A stretch of DNA of 64,000 nt from an uncultured Aquimarina sp. Lineage in GTDB: Bacteria; Bacteroidota; Bacteroidia; Flavobacteriales; Flavobacteriaceae. Made by a program: the position numbers and the translations under genes. Below are positions 7,834-17,198 of the stretch, piece by piece (position 1 is the first letter of the stretch; every line of letters starts with the position of its first letter). Location of the stretch: the NCBI GenBank assembly GCA_947503135.1, contig CANNCQ010000001.1, forward strand, positions 92,140 through 156,139, written 5' to 3'. Below the pieces are notes generated by a model. The model made no database searches and was not told where the DNA came from. It saw only the letters and a program-made list of their open reading frames with translations.

Positions 7834-9726
7834 ATGTACGTATCAAAATTATCAATTGAAAATTATAGAAGCTTTGAAACTTTTGAAGTAAAACTCAAGC
7901 AATTCACTCAAATTATTGGGGAAAATAACATAGGAAAATCTAATATGTTAGACTCATTAGGTTTAATATTTAGTCAAGAAATATCCTTCTTTAAAAAGAG
8001 AATGTTAGAGGTGTCAGACTTTCATTATCCCACACTATTAAAACTAAAAAGAGATATTTTAAATTCTGAAATCCCTGCAAATGAAATTAGCTATCCACAA
8101 ATAAAGATAGAGGCGATAATGACCGATTTTACAGTTGAGCAGGAAGTAATTGTTTCTGATTGGTTCACTAGTGAAGAATGTAAAGAAGCCTCATTAACCT
8201 ATAATTTTTCGCCTATCAATTCCTTCAATTCTGTTGAAGAAATAGAACAACAAAGACAGTTTATTAAGGATTTTAAAGAGAAATTAGGGGAAGATAGATT
8301 TGCAACATTATCTGAAAAAGAAATATTGAACCTAATTAATTTTCCAATATCAAAATATCAATATCGCATCTACGGTGGTAAAAAAGCAGAAGGTAATTAC
8401 CTAAGCTATCATCACAATCAATTAAAATTTGAATTACTGGATGCTTTGCGAGATGCAAAAAGTGAACTCTCAGCTAATAGAAATAATGGTCTTCTTTATA
8501 GAATTTTAAATGCAAATGACGAAAAGGAATATCAAGATCTCAAAACCCAACTAGTAGGTTTAGAAAGGGCTATTGAATTAAATCCAGCAATTGTTGGTAT
8601 AAAAACTAGAATTACAGAACAGCTAGATAAAATATCTCTTACTACAGAAAAATCTAATAATGTAGTAGATTTAATTTTTTCGATGCCCAACGTCAGCGAC
8701 CTTTTGCGCAAGCTAAGTCTTATTTATAATGATAACCCTATAAAAATAGAGCGGAATGGAATGGGCCGTAACAACTTGCTATTTATGTCCTTAATGTTAT
8801 CATTTATTGAAAATCCTGAAAAGCAAGATTCAACTTTTTTTAGAATTGTAGGCATTGAAGAACCAGAAGCGCATCTTCACGCTAATCTACAAAACCATCT
8901 GGCTCGAAATTTTCAAGAGCTAATAAAAACAAGCGAAGGAGTTAATAGAAAAGATATCCAACTATTGATCACGTCCCATTCAAATCATATAACTACTAAA
9001 ATTGACTTTGAAAACACAGTAGTCCTACATTATGAAGGAGATGAAGTGAAAGCGCATTACATACTTGATGGTTTTGGATCTACAGCAGAAGACACTAGAC
9101 AAATTAATTATCTCAAAAAGTATCTTGACAGTGAAAATGTAAATCTCTTTTACTCAAGAAGATTAATGTTAGTGGAAGGTATTTCTGAAAAATTACTACT
9201 CCCATATTTTTACAAAGCTCAAACGGGTGTTTCCATAGATCAATCCGCTTGTTCCATAATTAATGTAAATGGTCTAGCTTTTAAAAATTTTATAAAAATT
9301 ATAGAAAATGGCTTTCACATTAAATGCTTAGTACTTACGGATAGTGACACAGGAACCGAGACAGCACAAAGAGCCATCGATTTAAAAAATAAATATACAG
9401 AAAATACTAAAATTGAGGTTCAGGTATCAGCTCAAAGTACGTTTGAAAAAGACTTAATTATCAGTAACACAACTGGGTCTGGAAGACTAACATTGTGTAA
9501 TACTCTCAAAGCGGTTAGACCTGTCTCTGGAAAAGCTTATGTTGATGGTTTGGGAGAAGATGCTATCGACACAGAGAACTACTTCAAACTCATTGAAAAT
9601 TATAAGAGTGAATTTGCTCTTCAATTATCTATCTCACTTTCTGCGTCTTGGAACGGCTTTATTATTCCGGAGTACATTATGGATGGCATAACTTTTATAA
9701 ACCCAACTACTGCAACTGAAGAATGA
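7834..9726 (+). CDS. gajA: GajA-like OLD-family ATPase/nuclease (Gabija defence)
   Basis: The N-terminal ABC-type ATPase domain shows Walker A at residues 29-36 (GENNIGKS) and the late motifs GIEEPEAHLH and LITSHSNH. The C-terminal TOPRIM nuclease domain shows its glutamate in MLVEGISEK (about 445) and its DxD in VLTDSDTG (about 505). The order and the length of 630 aa fit class 2 OLD proteins. GajA is a DNA nickase held inactive by nucleotides and released when phage infection depletes them. The next gene, a UvrD-like helicase with a 4-base ATGA overlap, completes the Gabija pair. Confidence 0.92.
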   Translation: MYVSKLSIENYRSFETFEVKLKQFTQIIGENNIGKSNMLDSLGLIFSQEISFFKKRMLEVSDFHYPTLLKLKRDILNSEIPANEISYPQIKIEAIMTDFTVEQEVIVSDWFTSEECKEASLTYNFSPINSFNSVEEIEQQRQFIKDFKEKLGEDRFATLSEKEILNLINFPISKYQYRIYGGKKAEGNYLSYHHNQLKFELLDALRDAKSELSANRNNGLLYRILNANDEKEYQDLKTQLVGLERAIELNPAIVGIKTRITEQLDKISLTTEKSNNVVDLIFSMPNVSDLLRKLSLIYNDNPIKIERNGMGRNNLLFMSLMLSFIENPEKQDSTFFRIVGIEEPEAHLHANLQNHLARNFQELIKTSEGVNRKDIQLLITSHSNHITTKIDFENTVVLHYEGDEVKAHYILDGFGSTAEDTRQINYLKKYLDSENVNLFYSRRLMLVEGISEKLLLPYFYKAQTGVSIDQSACSIINVNGLAFKNFIKIIENGFHIKCLVLTDSDTGTETAQRAIDLKNKYTENTKIEVQVSAQSTFEKDLIISNTTGSGRLTLCNTLKAVRPVSGKAYVDGLGEDAIDTENYFKLIENYKSEFALQLSISLSASWNGFIIPEYIMDGITFINPTTATEE

Positions 9727-11255
9727 AAATTCCTAAACCAAAATTAGTCATTGCAGGACCAGGTGCAGGAAAAACTCACGGAATGGTAGACGAAATCATT
9801 TCTGCATTATTGGACCTGCAACCCAATCGACATATGGCTATTGTAACATATACCAATTCTGCCACAAATAATATAAAAAAACGCTTAGGAGATAGAATAC
9901 AAATACCACCTAATGTTTTTATAGGTACAACCCATTCTTTTCTAAATCGTTACATCGTTATTCCTTATTCAGGACTTATTCATAAAGATGTCAATGAAGA
10001 ACTTCATTTTATACAGTGCGGGATTGATGACATCCTAAAGCGGATGTTCGACAAAGAAGATCAAGATTTAGATTTTAAAGCTAAAAACTACCGTAAAAGA
10101 GTACTTGCAGAGTCGATGCATAAGAAAGGTTTTGTAACATTTGACCAAACTCTAAATCTAGCGGAAAAATGTTTTGAGAACGATAGAGTAAAGTACCTAT
10201 TGTCAAATAGACTACAGCATTTATTTATAGATGAATTTCAGGATTCGGATAATAAAATGTTCGGTATAATTGAGCATTTAAGAAAACAGAAACGTACAAT
10301 CATATATTGTGTAGGAGACCCTGAGCAGTACATTCAAAGTTTTAGTACTGCAAAAAAAGCTTTTAAAAATATTCCTATTTTGAAAGCATCTGGAAAAACA
10401 ACTTATGATGTTACATTAAATAAGACTAATAGAAGGTCGGACATTGCGATTGTTAATTTCATTAATCATTTTAGTAAACGAATTTATGATGAAAACACAT
10501 TCGAGCAATCTTGTTACAATCAAGAGGCTGGCGAACCAGTAACGTTTATTACTCAAGTTGCAGATATTACATTGATGCTACCAAAATTCTTTGAATTATG
10601 TGATAAGCTAAATATTGAGAATAACGATAGAGCAATTATAGCAAAAAATAATGTTATAATTAATAAAGCATCTATGGCTCTTAATAACAATGTTATATCG
10701 CCAGAGAAAAGCTCTAAACCATCAATGCTTAATGAAATTAAGGACACCATACTAACTTCCTTAAATACGAGTCAGAGCTCGTTTTGTGAAAACTATGGGA
10801 AAACTCCATTTGACTTAAAGGTTATGGCGGTAAAAGTTGCACGAGCCATTAGAGATGAAACAATCCAAAATGAAAATACTTTTGCAAGTTTTTTAAAGGG
10901 TAATTTTGACTTAACAATTGATAATTTAATTCCTATTAAGGTTGATAATCTGCGCCAAAAAGTAGCTCCCAAATCCTTAAAAGACGCGATTATGGTTTCT
11001 AATATTCACAAGTTTAAAGGTCTTGAATCTGAAGCAGTTCTTGCAGTTGCAAAAAATGAAAAGGAACTTAATTTATGGCTTGAAACCGATACAACTATTC
11101 GTGATGAGCACGATGATAGAGCCACTAGTGACTTTCCTAGACTTGGGTATGTTGCCTTCAGTAGAGCACGCAAATTATTATGTATTGCGTGCGTAGAAGT
11201 AATCAGTGAGGAAACAAAGCAGAAACTCCGTGATTTGTCCGTTACTATTATATAA
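9723..11255 (+). CDS. gajB: GajB-like UvrD/Rep helicase (Gabija defence)
   Basis: The protein (510 aa) has superfamily 1 helicase motifs: Walker A at residues 12-18 (GPGAGKT), motif II FIDEFQDSD near 168, motif V around NIHKFKGLESEAV, and motif VI GYVAFSRARKLL near the C-terminus. It is short for UvrD, as GajB proteins are. GajB is thought to sense DNA ends and activate GajA. It starts inside the last codons of gajA. Its stop lies 2 bases from the stop of the convergent backbone gene. Confidence 0.92.
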   Translation: MKIPKPKLVIAGPGAGKTHGMVDEIISALLDLQPNRHMAIVTYTNSATNNIKKRLGDRIQIPPNVFIGTTHSFLNRYIVIPYSGLIHKDVNEELHFIQCGIDDILKRMFDKEDQDLDFKAKNYRKRVLAESMHKKGFVTFDQTLNLAEKCFENDRVKYLLSNRLQHLFIDEFQDSDNKMFGIIEHLRKQKRTIIYCVGDPEQYIQSFSTAKKAFKNIPILKASGKTTYDVTLNKTNRRSDIAIVNFINHFSKRIYDENTFEQSCYNQEAGEPVTFITQVADITLMLPKFFELCDKLNIENNDRAIIAKNNVIINKASMALNNNVISPEKSSKPSMLNEIKDTILTSLNTSQSSFCENYGKTPFDLKVMAVKVARAIRDETIQNENTFASFLKGNFDLTIDNLIPIKVDNLRQKVAPKSLKDAIMVSNIHKFKGLESEAVLAVAKNEKELNLWLETDTTIRDEHDDRATSDFPRLGYVAFSRARKLLCIACVEVISEETKQKLRDLSVTII

Positions 11256-11257
11256 CC

Positions 11258-11734
11258 CTAAATTTTCTCAATTCCATATCTATACCTAAAAACACTAGTC
11301 CTAACCACACGATATTTTCCTATAACCGTCTCCCAATCCAACTGAGTCTTAATCCCAAGATCCTTAAATGTAGATAGCCCGATATCTTGGCTGCGTCCCA
11401 TTTTAACTAACTCATCGAGAATAGCTTCATCGGTAGTAGGTTTTAAAGTTTCCTTTTTAGGTACTAATTTATCAAGAATTGGTCGTTCTTCTAGTGCGTC
11501 TTCAATCTCATTGAACTCAAGCTTATCTGCATACTCTTCGTCGATGTCTTCTAAGATTTCTAAGTCCAGTTCTTCAAGTTGTTCGAGTAGGTTTCCTTTC
11601 TCGCAATCTGAAACAGTCTCTAGTAACTTATGCATACGGTCAAAGATTTCTATCTTTTCCTGTATGGGTTGCAATAGCAACTTCTTGTCTAGCTTATTGT
11701 TCTTCAGGAATACTTGATGCTCTATTTTCTTCAT
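11258..11734 (-). CDS. Acidic protein of unknown function (158 aa)
   Basis: The N-terminal two thirds are helical and rich in Leu, Glu, Asp and Lys (ILEDIDEEYADKLEFNEIED). The C-terminal 45 residues look folded, with a basic end (KYRVVRTSVFRYRYGIEKI). No membrane segment or known motif is seen. It is the last gene of a six-gene minus-strand block that begins with the vWA-like gene at 14.27 kb, and it abuts the Gabija cassette. Function unknown. Confidence 0.8.
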   Translation of the reverse strand: MKKIEHQVFLKNNKLDKKLLLQPIQEKIEIFDRMHKLLETVSDCEKGNLLEQLEELDLEILEDIDEEYADKLEFNEIEDALEERPILDKLVPKKETLKPTTDEAILDELVKMGRSQDIGLSTFKDLGIKTQLDWETVIGKYRVVRTSVFRYRYGIEKI

Positions 11735-11738
11735 AATG

Positions 11739-11984
11739 TTATGCTGTGATTGGGATGAGTTGTTCTTTTTCTACCATTGAATTCTCAATGATATTTGATA
11801 GCGCTGCTGTTGCTAACGAAGTGGCGATGATGATGCCGGTTGTTTTTAATAATTCTACACCTCTTGGAATTTGAAAAGCAAACTTTTCTTTGTTTTCATT
11901 CTTACCTAAATTATAGTAGATAAGCGCTTCTGCAACACCTATGGCGAGGCCTGCGCCTGTGATGATTAATACTTTTTTATTCAT
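11739..11984 (-). CDS. Small membrane protein, two helices (81 aa)
   Basis: An N-terminal hydrophobic helix (VLIITGAGLAIGVAEALIYY) and a second one at about residues 48-65 (TTGIIIATSLATAALSNII) flank a short charged loop. Glycine and alanine spacing suggests tight helix packing. The gene lies 4 bases before the 158-residue gene and 2 bases after the 206-residue gene, so it is co-transcribed. Holin-like or viral membrane roles are possible on size and topology only. Confidence 0.75.
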   Translation of the reverse strand: MNKKVLIITGAGLAIGVAEALIYYNLGKNENKEKFAFQIPRGVELLKTTGIIIATSLATAALSNIIENSMVEKEQLIPITA

Positions 11985-11986
11985 AG

Positions 11987-12607
11987 TTATTTGGTAGCTT
12001 TTTCTTCCATTTTATCATACTTGTCTTTGATAGCCAGTTCGCCAGCTTCGGCACGTACAAAGTTGATCCCGTAGGTATTCATAATACCTCTGTGTGCCCG
12101 TAGCAGAATCTTCTCTGCTTCCTTTTGCATCTTCACATTATCCTTGTGCGCTGGTGGAATCAAGTTGGCAATCGCAATAAAATGATTCTTGATTTTGGTA
12201 TGGCGCATTGGTTTAGGCTTCTTTGGCTCATTCTTGCGCTTTTCTTCATTAAACTTTCTGATTTTCAACCGACACGCCTTGATGTCTTTACTCAAACTAT
12301 CCAGTTCTTTTTTGACTGTTTTAGAAGGTTCTTTGTGTTTTTTTGGAGCATCCTTTTTAGATTCAGAGGCTTCCTTTTTGGAAGACTCTTGTGGCTCTTT
12401 CTTTTCTGATTTCTCAGCTTTTATAGCGTTAGGAGCAAGACGTTCAACTAACAGAAAAACCTTTTCAATGTTCTCTTTGGCTATTTCTTCAAAAGCCTTT
12501 TTATCATTGGTTTCTTTATAGTCATCCAGTATGTCCTGCACAGCAGTTTGTAATGCTTCAGGTTGCACGTTGCTCATATCGAGCGCTTGTAATTTTTGTA
12601 TGGTCAT
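11987..12607 (-). CDS. Lysine/glutamate-rich protein (206 aa), unknown
   Basis: Residues 1-65 form a helical N-terminal part. Residues 65-135 are low complexity with alternating Lys, Glu, Ser and Pro (EKKEPQESSKKEASESKKDA). The last 70 residues look like a compact helical domain (NHFIAIANLIPPAHKDNVKM). There is no membrane helix. The charged middle resembles linkers of nucleoid or scaffolding proteins. It sits between the small membrane protein and the 104-residue gene in one operon. Function unknown. Confidence 0.78.
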   Translation of the reverse strand: MTIQKLQALDMSNVQPEALQTAVQDILDDYKETNDKKAFEEIAKENIEKVFLLVERLAPNAIKAEKSEKKEPQESSKKEASESKKDAPKKHKEPSKTVKKELDSLSKDIKACRLKIRKFNEEKRKNEPKKPKPMRHTKIKNHFIAIANLIPPAHKDNVKMQKEAEKILLRAHRGIMNTYGINFVRAEAGELAIKDKYDKMEEKATK

Positions 12608-12616
12608 CGTTTATTT

Positions 12617-12931
12617 TTAAGCTGCGATTAATAATTCTAGTTCCAGGAGGTCTAACGCTCTTGCACGTTCTTTTTCTTGAAGGCGTATGATTTCTTTAGC
12701 ATCGCTACGTTTATCTTTCTGCTGCATTTTAGGATGTAGCATCTCATATAAAAGTGCATCCGCTTCTTGGGCTTTTGCATCAGATTTGCTGAAATCTTCA
12801 GAAGTTGATTTTATCACTTCCCAAGCCTTAACAGGATCAAGTTTGCTACCTGTGAGATCTACAATTTCATCTTGGTTTTTAATCGTCAACGCCTTGAGCG
12901 CTTCCTTGGTTATATTCTTAGTTTTATACAT
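12617..12931 (-). CDS. Small helical protein (104 aa), unknown
   Basis: The sequence is alpha-helical throughout, rich in Lys, Glu, Ala and Leu, with no membrane segment and no cysteines. It lies 9 bases before the 206-residue gene and 3 bases after the 108-residue gene in the same direction. I see no family signature. Its place in the block that starts with a vWA-like protein suggests a role linked to that module, nothing more. Confidence 0.75.
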   Translation of the reverse strand: MYKTKNITKEALKALTIKNQDEIVDLTGSKLDPVKAWEVIKSTSEDFSKSDAKAQEADALLYEMLHPKMQQKDKRSDAKEIIRLQEKERARALDLLELELLIAA

Positions 12932-12934
12932 TTT

Positions 12935-13261
12935 CTATAATTTATGATCTATGGCATATTGTTGATGGTACAGCGGTTCCAGCGACCAGATAAAATCATT
13001 GGCTTCCTCTTGGTTTGCATAGTGAATGGAACACAATTGTGACGTTCCATCGGTTTTAAAACACTCGTAACGATAACATTGCACAGGATTATCTTCGTTT
13101 GAAATATCAATGGTCGTCCAGCGCAGGATTAAAGTGTTTTTACGCTTTCGCGAAAGCATAATCTGAAAATCTATACATCGGGCTGCACAAGCTTTATTGA
13201 TCTCAATCGCTCTGTCCATTATCTTGTGAATAACACTTTGTTTTAAGGTTTGCTTATCCAT
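12935..13261 (-). CDS. Small protein (108 aa), unknown
   Basis: A helical first third is followed by beta-strand-like segments (NTLILRWTTIDIS and CYRYECFKTDGT). Its start overlaps the end of the vWA-like gene by 8 bases, so it is likely translationally coupled. One copy of the GCTTTCGCGAAAGC palindrome lies inside it and is read as LSRK. No motif identifies a function. Confidence 0.75.
   Translation of the reverse strand: MDKQTLKQSVIHKIMDRAIEINKACAARCIDFQIMLSRKRKNTLILRWTTIDISNEDNPVQCYRYECFKTDGTSQLCSIHYANQEEANDFIWSLEPLYHQQYAIDHKL
13144..13157. repeat. Palindrome GCTTTCGCGAAAGC, copy 1
   Basis: Exact 14-bp copy inside the 108-residue gene, where it is translated as part of LSRKR. Confidence 0.8.
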
Positions 13262-14267
13262 TTGGCTGCAACTGGGTTTTATAATTAGTAATGATTTGTG
13301 AGACTTCCTTCACTGCTGAATCTATCGAATAACTCTGTTCAAATACGAAGCCTTTTGGGTTGATCGCTTTCGCGAAAGCAGTTCCCATACTTGCAGAAAT
13401 AGTTCCCAAACCAGAAGGAATCGTAAGACCGAAATAGTTGCTCATCGCCACTAACGATTTAAACCCACGAAACCTGAAATAACGCGGATCACTACTCATT
13501 AAAAGCAACTGATTTTTATCCAGTTTATCCTGAAAACGCTTCACACGCACGCAACCCATAGTGACCTGATTATTAAAAGAAGTGCCCAACATCACATTCA
13601 CTTCTACCGAAACGCCACGCAGTTCCATAAACTCCACAAGCTCTGCACAAGCGAGACCTACGTAGAGTAAATCGTTACCCTTTACGTGTGCATTTGCACC
13701 AGCCATAATGTAGAGTTGAAGCGACGGATATGACATTTGTTTGTCCTTGAAATAGGCAAAGACACTCTTTACCGAAGTCAATATCTTCTTGTTGCCCAAC
13801 TCAATATTCATTTGGCTTACAGAAGTGTTAAGTGGCGAAGTGGTATTTAAAGAAAACTGTTCATACATTCCCATTGCAGCACGCTCAAAAGAGAACACGC
13901 CAAGACCACGATCATTGTAAGCCATCTTAGGTTTTGGCATTACAGAATCGTTGAGATATTGTAAATAATGTGTGAGCTTTTCCTTGATTTTTGGCTGAAT
14001 CCTAGCAACCAGAGGCATTCCTAAAAAGTTACGATGTTCGTTGAGTTCCTTAACACTTTTAGGTGTTGGTGTACCATACCAATCCGTTTCACTTTGTAAT
14101 TGGCTATCAGTACTTTCTTCAATAAAATTCCAACGCGACTGGTTTGCAGACGATAGATTTTTAGTTTCAACATCTACAAAAGCATTGAAAGCAAAGACAC
14201 TATCAAATAATAGATAGTTGTATTTGCCATCAGGACTTTTAAGGGTATGTTGTTTTGGTGCGCTCAC
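13254..14267 (-). CDS. vWA-like (CobT/DUF7192-type) protein, 337 aa
   Basis: The middle of the protein (from SLQLYIMAGANAHVKGNDLL) follows the strand-loop-helix layout of a von Willebrand A domain like that of CobT. The metal-binding DxSxS motif is replaced by MAGAN, so metal binding seems lost. CobT-like proteins work with CobS/MoxR AAA ATPases, and such an ATPase lies on the far side of the type I restriction cassette. A palindrome copy near the 3' end is read as AFAKA. The vWA assignment is by pattern only; the CDS itself is secure. Confidence 0.72.
   Translation of the reverse strand: MSAPKQHTLKSPDGKYNYLLFDSVFAFNAFVDVETKNLSSANQSRWNFIEESTDSQLQSETDWYGTPTPKSVKELNEHRNFLGMPLVARIQPKIKEKLTHYLQYLNDSVMPKPKMAYNDRGLGVFSFERAAMGMYEQFSLNTTSPLNTSVSQMNIELGNKKILTSVKSVFAYFKDKQMSYPSLQLYIMAGANAHVKGNDLLYVGLACAELVEFMELRGVSVEVNVMLGTSFNNQVTMGCVRVKRFQDKLDKNQLLLMSSDPRYFRFRGFKSLVAMSNYFGLTIPSGLGTISASMGTAFAKAINPKGFVFEQSYSIDSAVKEVSQIITNYKTQLQPNG
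13366..13379. repeat. Palindrome GCTTTCGCGAAAGC, copy 2
   Basis: Exact copy inside the vWA-like gene, translated as AFAKA. Confidence 0.8.
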
Positions 14268-14405
14268 GTATGCTCATAAAAGTAAATTTTGAGGTGGTGT
14301 GAGTTGCGTAACAGAATGGTACTACGGAACTATTTACCACATTTTAGTACTCAAATAATGAGATATGTCCTTCTAATTTTTATCTTTAGAAATTGCTAAC
14401 TAATA

Positions 14406-14609
14406 GTGACAACGATGAACCGAATTAAAGCCGTTTTAGAACAAAAAGGAATTAAACAAAAGTGGTTAGCAAAAGAGCTGGGTAAAAGCTACAATATGGT
14501 TAATGCCTATGCTCAAAACAGACAACAACCTAGACTGGAAATTTTAAATAAAATCGCCACCATACTAGATGTTGATGTAAGAGAACTAATTGAGCCAACT
14601 AAGAAATAG
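14406..14609 (+). CDS. Xre-family HTH regulator of the type I R-M operon (67 aa)
   Basis: Nearly the whole protein is one helix-turn-helix domain of the Cro/CI type (QKWLAKELGKSYNMVNAYAQ as the DNA-reading part, then ILNKIATILDVDVREL). It lies 2 bases before hsdM, so it is the first gene of the operon. Small Xre proteins like this act as controllers that delay or limit restriction gene expression after the cassette enters a new host. The 138-bp divergent region upstream must contain the promoter, but I see no perfect consensus there. Confidence 0.9.
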   Translation: MTTMNRIKAVLEQKGIKQKWLAKELGKSYNMVNAYAQNRQQPRLEILNKIATILDVDVRELIEPTKK

Positions 14610-14611
14610 CT

Positions 14612-17197
14612 ATGAACAAACAACAACTTGCCGCTAAGATTTGGGAAAGCGCCAACCAAATGCGATCTAAAATCGAGGCAAATGAATATAAAGATTATAT
14701 CCTAGGTTTTATATTTTATAAATACCTGTCTGAAAAACAATTACAGTTTGCCCGTAAAAATGATTTTACTGAGGAAAATATAAAAGCACTAAGTGAGGAC
14801 GATACAGAGACCGTTGATTTTATTAAAAAGAGCATTGGCTATTTTCTGTCTTATAATAATCTATTTCATACGTGGATAGAAGAAGGTGCAGATTTTAGTG
14901 AGGACAACGTAATCACGGCACTATCGGCTTTTAATCGGTCGATCAGTCCCAAACATAAAAAATTATTTGACGGTATATTTAATACGCTGGAAACTGGTTT
15001 AAGTAAACTGGGCGATACCGCTGCAAAGCGTACCAAAGCCATACGAGACTTGCTCTACCTTATCAAAGATATCCCTATGGATGGCAAGCAAGATTATGAT
15101 GTGCTCGGTTTTATCTATGAATATTTGATAGAAAAATTTGCCGCAAACGCAGGTAAAAAAGCAGGAGAATTTTATACGCCTCACGAGGTTTCGGTACTAA
15201 TGTCTGAGATAGTTTCAGACCATCTTAAAGACCGTAAAGAAATACAGATTTATGATTCTTGTAGTGGTTCTGGATCGTTGCTTATTAACATAGGTAACAG
15301 TATCGCAAAGTATATGGACGATAAGGACAATATAAAATACTTTGCCCAAGAACTTAAAAAGAACACCTATAACCTTACTAGAATGAATCTGGTAATGCGT
15401 GGCTTAAAGCCTGATAATATTGAGACACGCAATGGTGATACTTTAGAAGACGACTGGCCATATTTTGATGAGAACGATCCCGTACATAGTTACAACACAC
15501 TTTATGTAGATGCAGTAGTATCTAATCCACCATATTCTCAAAAATGGTCATCAGCAAATAAAGAGTCAGATCCTCGATACTCACGTTTTGGGTTGGCTCC
15601 TAAAACCAAAGCCGATTTTGCTTTTCTATTACACGATTTATACCATTTAAAGCCTGATGGTATTATGAATATTGTACTACCTCACGGTGTATTATTCCGT
15701 GGTGGTGAAGAGGGCAATATACGCAGGCATCTTATTGAAGAAAACCATATTGATGCCATAATTGGTCTGCCAGCTGGTGTGTTTTTTGGTACTGGTATTC
15801 CTACCGTCATAATTGTATTAAGGCAAAAACGAACCAATACCGACGTACTAATCGTAGATGCCTCAAAAGGATTTATAAAAGAAGGCAAAAACAATAAACT
15901 ACGTGCCAGCGATATACGACGTATTGCAGATGTGGTACGTGACAGAAAGGACACACCCAAATTTTCTAAAAAAGTAACGCGCGACACCATACGATTAAAC
16001 GACTATAACCTAAACATACCACGTTATGTAGATTCGTCGCCAGCAGCAGAAAGTTGGGATATCTACGCTTCAATGTTTGGCGGTATTCCTATAAAAGAAA
16101 TTGATGCTTTACAAGCGTATTGGGATACATTACCAGATTTACGTAACTCACTTTTTGAGAAAACCACAGATGTAAATGCGCAATTAAAAGTAAACGATAT
16201 TAAGGAAAGTCTGCGAGCACATAAAAGCGTGCAAAATTTCACAACTGGTTTTAACACCGCATTTAAGAGTTTTGAATCGTATTTGAATGAAAGACTGCTC
16301 AGCAATCCTACCCAAATAAGTATCTCTAAAGAGCAAATTGTTTTAAGTAACGACATATTTACCAGATTGGACACTATTGCTTTAATAGATGAATATGAAG
16401 CTTACCAATTGCTCGATGATAAATGGCAAGTCATAAATGTAGATTTAGAAATTATACAGACCGAAGGTATCGAAGCCACTCGCATAGTCGATGCTAATAT
16501 GGTGATGAAGAAAAAAAACGGTAAAGATACTGAGGTACAAGACGGTTGGAAAGGGCGCATTATGCCCTTTGATTTAGTACAACAACTATATCTAAGTGAA
16601 GACTTGGCAGCATTACAAGCCAAAGAAAACAAACTAATAGAAATCGCTGCAAGTATAGAAAGCATATTTGAAGAACTGGATGAAGATGATAAAGAAGAAG
16701 AAACCGTAAACGAAGCAAAAACAGGCTTTACAAATGCAGCCGTTATACGAGAGGCAAAACAGCTGCGTGCAGCCCTTAAAAAAGACAGCAAGCTGGTATT
16801 AGAGCCTTATGAAAAAACGATGATTAAGGTTGATAATTTATTAGCCGAAGAAAAGAAACTAAAGAAACAAGTAAAAGCCGATGCTTTAGCACTGCACCTA
16901 AAAACTAAGGATACTATTAAAGCTTTAACAGATCATCAAATTACTGAGCTGTTACAACATAAGTGGATCAAACCAGTGGTACAATCCTTACACAGTTTAC
17001 CAGATTATGAGATAGATACGCTTTCGCGAAAGCTACAACACCTTGCCGATAAGTATGCCACTACCTATTCTGAAGTAGCCAAAGATATTAAACAAGCCGA
17101 AAATTCACTTGCCGATTTACTGGACGATCTTACAGGAAACGAGCACGATATGAAAGCAATGAACGAGTTTAAGAATTTACTTAAAACTGAAAACTAA
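14612..17197 (+). CDS. hsdM: Type I restriction-modification DNA methyltransferase subunit
   Basis: The N-terminal HsdM helical domain (MNKQQLAAKIWESANQMRSK) is followed by the AdoMet-binding region (YDSCSGSGSLLINIG, about residue 215) and the adenine-methylase motif NPPY at residue 305. At 861 aa it is much longer than a typical HsdM of about 500 aa. The extra C-terminal 350 residues are helical and charged, as in a known long HsdM subgroup. It methylates adenine in the sequence chosen by HsdS. HsdS starts 1 base after the hsdM stop. One palindrome copy lies near its 3' end. Confidence 0.95.
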   Translation: MNKQQLAAKIWESANQMRSKIEANEYKDYILGFIFYKYLSEKQLQFARKNDFTEENIKALSEDDTETVDFIKKSIGYFLSYNNLFHTWIEEGADFSEDNVITALSAFNRSISPKHKKLFDGIFNTLETGLSKLGDTAAKRTKAIRDLLYLIKDIPMDGKQDYDVLGFIYEYLIEKFAANAGKKAGEFYTPHEVSVLMSEIVSDHLKDRKEIQIYDSCSGSGSLLINIGNSIAKYMDDKDNIKYFAQELKKNTYNLTRMNLVMRGLKPDNIETRNGDTLEDDWPYFDENDPVHSYNTLYVDAVVSNPPYSQKWSSANKESDPRYSRFGLAPKTKADFAFLLHDLYHLKPDGIMNIVLPHGVLFRGGEEGNIRRHLIEENHIDAIIGLPAGVFFGTGIPTVIIVLRQKRTNTDVLIVDASKGFIKEGKNNKLRASDIRRIADVVRDRKDTPKFSKKVTRDTIRLNDYNLNIPRYVDSSPAAESWDIYASMFGGIPIKEIDALQAYWDTLPDLRNSLFEKTTDVNAQLKVNDIKESLRAHKSVQNFTTGFNTAFKSFESYLNERLLSNPTQISISKEQIVLSNDIFTRLDTIALIDEYEAYQLLDDKWQVINVDLEIIQTEGIEATRIVDANMVMKKKNGKDTEVQDGWKGRIMPFDLVQQLYLSEDLAALQAKENKLIEIAASIESIFEELDEDDKEEETVNEAKTGFTNAAVIREAKQLRAALKKDSKLVLEPYEKTMIKVDNLLAEEKKLKKQVKADALALHLKTKDTIKALTDHQITELLQHKWIKPVVQSLHSLPDYEIDTLSRKLQHLADKYATTYSEVAKDIKQAENSLADLLDDLTGNEHDMKAMNEFKNLLKTEN
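17020..17033. repeat. Palindrome GCTTTCGCGAAAGC, copy 3
   Basis: Exact copy near the 3' end of hsdM, translated as LSRK. Confidence 0.8.
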
Positions 17198-17198
17198 G

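Noticed and set aside
7834..11255. The OLD nuclease and helicase pair as a different system such as a two-gene Septu or PARIS
   Set aside because: A full OLD protein with TOPRIM followed by a coupled UvrD-like helicase matches Gabija; Septu has an HNH partner and PARIS has a different second gene.
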